Source of the DNA: Eustoma russellianum
Taxonomy: Eukaryota > Streptophyta > Magnoliopsida > Gentianales > Gentianaceae
Direction: 5' to 3'
NCBI GenBank assembly: GCA_036186865.1
Contig: AP025062.1
Coordinates: 9,050,410 to 9,114,409 of the forward strand
Length of the DNA: 64,000 nucleotides
Below the pieces are notes generated by a model that saw only the letters and a list, made by a program, of their open reading frames with translations, searched no databases and was not told where the DNA came from. Made by a program: the position numbers and the translations under genes. This document shows positions 59,772 through 64,000 of the stretch, one piece after another. Positions within the stretch are counted from its first letter, which is position 1, and the number at the start of each line of letters is the position of its first letter.

Positions 59772-61735
59772 ATTGGTATCAGAGCGTTGGTTAGTCTTCT
59801 ATTCATGTTTACGTTGTTTAAACTTGCATATAATCGATGCTGCCCAAAACCGTTTAGTAAGCTGTTTTGTTGTCCATCTAGAATCTGTTTATTTAGATAG
59901 TTAGTTCATGTTTTAAAGTGTTTATTAGTTGGTTTACAATAGTTTGGTAAGTTAGTTTAAGTAGCAAAACCGAAAACACCACAAAAAGAACTTAGACTAG
60001 ACTTAATTGTGTTAGAATCTGTTTGTGTAGTCTAGTTAAAACCTTGTGTAACCTGATTGTTCTTGTTCAATCTAGCTTAGACAATGTTCATTAGGTCCTA
60101 ATCTAGAAGTTTAAATGGTAGTTTAGTGATTCCTTAAAACAGAAAACTTGAACACAAAAATAGATTAGTTAATAGTTTAGTTTGTAATCAAGTTGTTAAA
60201 ATTCTGTTTTAGTAGTTGTGTGCAATCTGTTTTACACGTTTTATTTGCTGCCTTATTTAGCTTAGTTAGACTAGTTTACAACATAATTTAAAAGGTTTAG
60301 TTGGTTGTTTAGTTTAGAACAAGAAATCCGAAAACTAAAGAACAAAACAAGTAGTTTTAGTTAACTATGTATGCTGCCTAGTTTCTAGTGATATACGTTT
60401 GATAAGTAGGATATAAACACTTGCATCTAGTAACATCTAGCTTAGAAACTGATTGCATCATACAAACAAAAACCAAGACAAAAACAAGTAGAATAGATAA
60501 CTTAAAAACAAAACAAAACAAGTTAGTTAGTTTGCATCAAAACTGATTTCCATTAGTGTTATAGTAATCAGCCCTTATAAATTGCATTTAGAAACAACTA
60601 AGTTGCATTTAGCTATCTTAAGATTAGTTAGATCATTTGCATCAAAAACAGAAAAAAAAACCGAAACAATTTAGTTTAAACTTGATTAAATCTTTGAATG
60701 CTATTTGTTTAAACTTGTTGAATTTGATTTCACCACCCCCGTTACACCTTAAGTCATTGTTTGGTACAAACTTGATTGAATCTTTTAATTGAAACATTAT
60801 TAACTTGAGATTTGTTAAAAGTGAAGTAAATTTGTAAGAAACAAGATTTGATTTCAAATTTTAACGTTGGCTTTACGTTTATCTTTACTTCAGATTGATT
60901 CAATTGTTTAAAGACTTTATTGGACTTAAGTTCTTACTTAGGATCACTTTGTCTATATTTATCCCTACACTGTTAAATTGCCGACCCTGTTATCATCTTG
61001 TTGTCTTTACACTTCTTCAACTTGCATTGAACTTTCATCTATATTTGGTTGTTAAATTTGTGAAACAGTTTCCATATCATTAGTGTTCTTCCGTGTTGTT
61101 CAAAGAACGTTTCACAAAAGCCACACCAAAACTTGTGCAAGTAAAACCAAAGAAAAAGAAGCCGTGAGCAATGTCTCATAAAGGCAAGTGAGCAGTAGAC
61201 TCACAAAACAGACAAAGCCAATCCAAAGGAAAATAATTAGGCTTGTTTGTGAAAGAAACTGAGAGAAAAGTCATTTTTAACGTCAAAAAGCAAGAGACAA
61301 GACGTATGAGTGATTTGCACAAGAAGTGAGATATAGCCATCCAAAGTTCACAAAAGGTGAATTGTGCAAAACCAAAAGCAAATACCTACACCAAAAGTGT
61401 TGACTGTTGTAAAAGGTTCCTCGAACAAACCCTTGTTGAACACTTGTGTGTATGTACTGTCTTTCACTTTATTTACAATTGAATGTGCATTAAAGTTTAA
61501 AGTAAGTTAAAGGATTGTTCTATACAAACCCTTAGCTTTCTTTGATTCAGCCAAAAACATCACTTGACTTCTATTTTTCTTTGAATCTTAGATAGTCCAA
61601 GATTGTTGTTTATTCAATTGTCAATTTGAAGTAGAAATTTACGTTTTGTTAAAGTTATAGTTTGATCTTACTTGCTTGTATTCTGACTTATTTATCTCAT
61701 TGTTTTACCATCTTGGTTGATTGTTTTGATTAAAC

Positions 61736-63031
61736 ATGATTCTAAAAACCATTTGGGGAGTTGAATGCCATAGGAAAGACTATGATGAACTGGAAAAACG
61801 TATAAACTCCTTTGGTCGTACGAATGGTTTATGGGTTGGATATTGGGAATGTAAAACTCCTAGATATCAAACTCTTTCTCAGTGCAATAAAGACGTTAGT
61901 GCATATTACAATGAAATGCTTGATGATTTGTACTATGCTTATGTTGAAGAACATGAGGAATTAAGCATGATTAGGTTCTTTGCTGGATTAGATAAAGAGA
62001 TAACTGATTGCATGTTGTCTGAAAAATTCTCATCACTTTATGACATGTATAAAAAGGCAAAGATTGTTCAATCAAACCTAATCCCATGGCAAGTTAATGA
62101 AAACTATGGGTATGAACTGAACTCTTGTGATTCTGAAAATGACAAACCAAATCCAGTTAAGTTAAGCAATTTGAGTCAGACTATGGGTAATATTGAAAAT
62201 GCATTGCTTCAACTTAGAGACATGGTGCAAGTATTGATAGAATCTGAAAAGAACAAAGACTTGCAATCTGACATTTCTGTGAATGATGGTTTGTATGAAA
62301 TTAGCCCCAAAATGCCTGAAACTGGAACTCCTTTATCTGAATTGCATGTTCAACCTTGTGTACTGTCTGAAGAAGACCCTTCACTTGAATCTGTTGGTGA
62401 TTTCCAAAGTGTTAGTCGTTTGCTTATAGATGATGTTAATTGTGATAACACTTTGTCTGAAAATGATTTACATTGTGACATGCATATAAATGAAATCCCT
62501 GTGCATGATCTGCATTCTGCTGAGATGCTTGTTTCTGGGTTACAATCTGAATTACATCCTGTACATTTCATTGATGACATTGATGTAAGTAATTCTGTTG
62601 AGAATGACATTGATAAACTAGATTCTTATGATTTGATGTTAGCTGAACTAGATTGTCTACTTGATGTAGAGCTTGATCATGATGTCATTACTGAAATAGA
62701 TTCAGCTACAAATGAACATAAATCCTTGGATGAACTAGTTAATGAATTGAATAACATATTTAGTATAGATGAAGACTCTATTTCTGAAATATCTATTTCA
62801 TCTCATCTTGTTGAATGTCTGCCTGTTGTCATCTCAATTGATACATCTTGTCTAAATATTGCACATGTCTGTAAGATTTGTACATTTAGTGTTAACATGT
62901 TGCAATATGCTTTTTGGATGTTGTTTTATCTGTTAGGATGTATGTGTTCTAAAATTTTTGTTATCATATTGTTAATACATCCTAAATATTTTAGAAAGCG
63001 TGTACACACCTTATTCTTTCTTCAAAGATAA
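61736..63031 (+). CDS. Gag-like protein of array unit 3
   Basis: Identical in all 431 residues to units 1 and 2. The leader is one base shorter in an A-run near 60650, which accounts for the 4,739-bp period. Confidence 0.65.
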   Translation: MILKTIWGVECHRKDYDELEKRINSFGRTNGLWVGYWECKTPRYQTLSQCNKDVSAYYNEMLDDLYYAYVEEHEELSMIRFFAGLDKEITDCMLSEKFSSLYDMYKKAKIVQSNLIPWQVNENYGYELNSCDSENDKPNPVKLSNLSQTMGNIENALLQLRDMVQVLIESEKNKDLQSDISVNDGLYEISPKMPETGTPLSELHVQPCVLSEEDPSLESVGDFQSVSRLLIDDVNCDNTLSENDLHCDMHINEIPVHDLHSAEMLVSGLQSELHPVHFIDDIDVSNSVENDIDKLDSYDLMLAELDCLLDVELDHDVITEIDSATNEHKSLDELVNELNNIFSIDEDSISEISISSHLVECLPVVISIDTSCLNIAHVCKICTFSVNMLQYAFWMLFYLLGCMCSKIFVIILLIHPKYFRKRVHTLFFLQR

Positions 63032-63183
63032 GGATGCACCAAGGTATTTCACCTTCACCATTTGTATTATCATGTTCCTATTTGGTTATGGTGTAGTTGA
63101 GCATACGTGTACATCCTAAACCCCTATCCCTTATTCTATCCATGTTGAGATCCGAGGACGAATCATTTTCAAGAGGGAGGGAA

Positions 63184-64000
63184 TGATGAGCCCACGATGG
63201 GGTCAATGCAACATATTTTCATGTATCATTTATTGTCACATGTTAGTTCTGTAAGACATGGCATATCACTGTTAACTCCGCACACACTAGTGCTACTTCT
63301 TATGTCTTATAGTCTTAACTAACCCTTAGGACATGTCATATATGTTGTGTATCTTGTGTTTGTTGCTTGGTGTCTTTGAAGATAGGTCAAAGAGAGCTTT
63401 ACATTGAAAAAACGTGTTGTACATATCTTTAGTTGTTCTTTTTAATATTGTTGGTTGGTTAACTTTGTTTTAGGATAGTTTGTGTTGTATTATTGCCTTG
63501 TCTTTCAGGTACACGTACATAGCTTGGAAATGCAATTAAAACCTGAAATTTTGTCCAAGCAAGGAGGTGATAAGCAAGTAGCTTACAAGCAAGGTGATGA
63601 CAAGCACCCATGTCAAATCTGAATTTGTTCCTCATGTTAAGCATGGAGAGACAAGCTGCTCAAAGCTTTAACCAATAGGAAGGAATCTTGCAAATGCTCA
63701 AACCAATCACAATCAAGTGAAGACAATTCAGCAAGCTGCACAAACTTGGATCCAATCAAATTCAATGAAGAAATCGGCTGGTTTATGGTTAAATGGTTTG
63801 AATATTCAAAGCCTAAACTACAACCAATCAAAAGGAGTTCAAACCAAGCTGCTCAATGTGTTAACCAATCAAAATTGTGGCTGAAAGCTAGCATGGAAGA
63901 AACGTTAAATCCTTTGAAAATTCAAAGCCAACTTGCAACCAATCAAAAGGCCATTCCAAAGCAAGCTGCTCCATGTATTAACCAATCAAATTGATCAAGA
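63184..64000 (+). repeat. Array LTR 4, cut by window end
   Basis: The first 817 bp of a fourth LTR, matching LTR 2 more closely than LTR 3 at the sites checked. The array or element end lies beyond the window. Confidence 0.92.

Larger units (their letters stand above)
48964..64000 (+). mobile_element. Tandem array of a 4.74-kb gag-only LTR retrotransposon
   Basis: LTRs start at 48964, 53705, 58445 and 63184, so units are 4,741, 4,740 and 4,739 bp. Each unit is LTR (1,327 bp), primer site, about 1.95-kb leader, one 431-codon ORF, about 150 bp and a polypurine tract, then the next LTR. Neighbouring units share one LTR. No protease, RT, RNase H or integrase is present, so it depends on another element. 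The small stretch before the polypurine tract resembles the end of a plant gypsy polyprotein (DPRTNHFQEGG in one frame), suggesting origin by internal deletion of a gypsy element. Units are almost identical; the array leaves the window unfinished. Confidence 0.93.

Overview
This window comes from a flowering-plant nuclear chromosome, probably a eudicot; the species cannot be named from the sequence. The evidence is small AT-rich spliceosomal introns, a plant DECAPPING 5 gene, initiator-Met tRNA primer-binding sites typical of plant LTR retrotransposons, and dense nested transposons. Only two host genes are visible, both on the minus strand: the 5' half of an unidentified gene with a possible plastid transit peptide and one membrane segment (1-1212), and a complete eight-exon DCP5/LSM14-family gene (36817-44195). 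No rRNA, tRNA or CRISPR locus was seen.

Layout. 2135-14278: a 5'-truncated LINE (minus) split inside its RNase H domain by a nearly intact 10-kb Ty3/gypsy chromovirus, here gypsy-1 (3032-13028, TSD TAGTG). 14436-16371: a 95-bp tandem duplication beside a large inverted repeat with about 865-bp arms. 16630-18509: a hAT-type non-autonomous element with an 8-bp duplication. 19603-31574: gypsy-2, an older relative with a decayed interior (TSD AAATC), whose right LTR contains a 3.2-kb TG...CA insertion (27389-30589). 31780-33960: a decayed Ty1/copia polyprotein (plus). 34630-35250: a minisatellite. 36817-44195: DCP5. 44555-45240: a 345-bp duplicated spacer. 45641-46661: an LTR and primer site of another retrotransposon, broken by gypsy-3 (an LTR of the gypsy-1 family, 46662-48963), which is broken in turn by a tandem array running to the window end (48964-64000).

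The array is the most striking structure. A 4.74-kb unit (LTR, primer site, long leader, one gag-like 431-codon ORF, polypurine tract) is repeated head to tail with single shared LTRs: LTR-int-LTR-int-LTR-int-LTR, with no pol. The ORF is identical in all three copies. It joins a gag-like N-terminus to an acidic middle and a hydrophobic C-terminus.

Three less obvious signals come from comparing the gypsy families. (1) gypsy-1 and gypsy-2 share a spliceosomal-type intron of 70 and 69 bp at the same phase-1 position in pol, at the RT/RNase H junction; gypsy-1 has a second one before the protease. (2) All three LTRs contain a 15-38 codon micro-ORF starting MIF(I/T)ED(D/N)(G/S)EWA; between gypsy-1 and gypsy-3 almost all changes in it are synonymous. 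(3) All three LTRs carry arrays of the TATA-like motif GGGTATAAAG, although the spacers differ.
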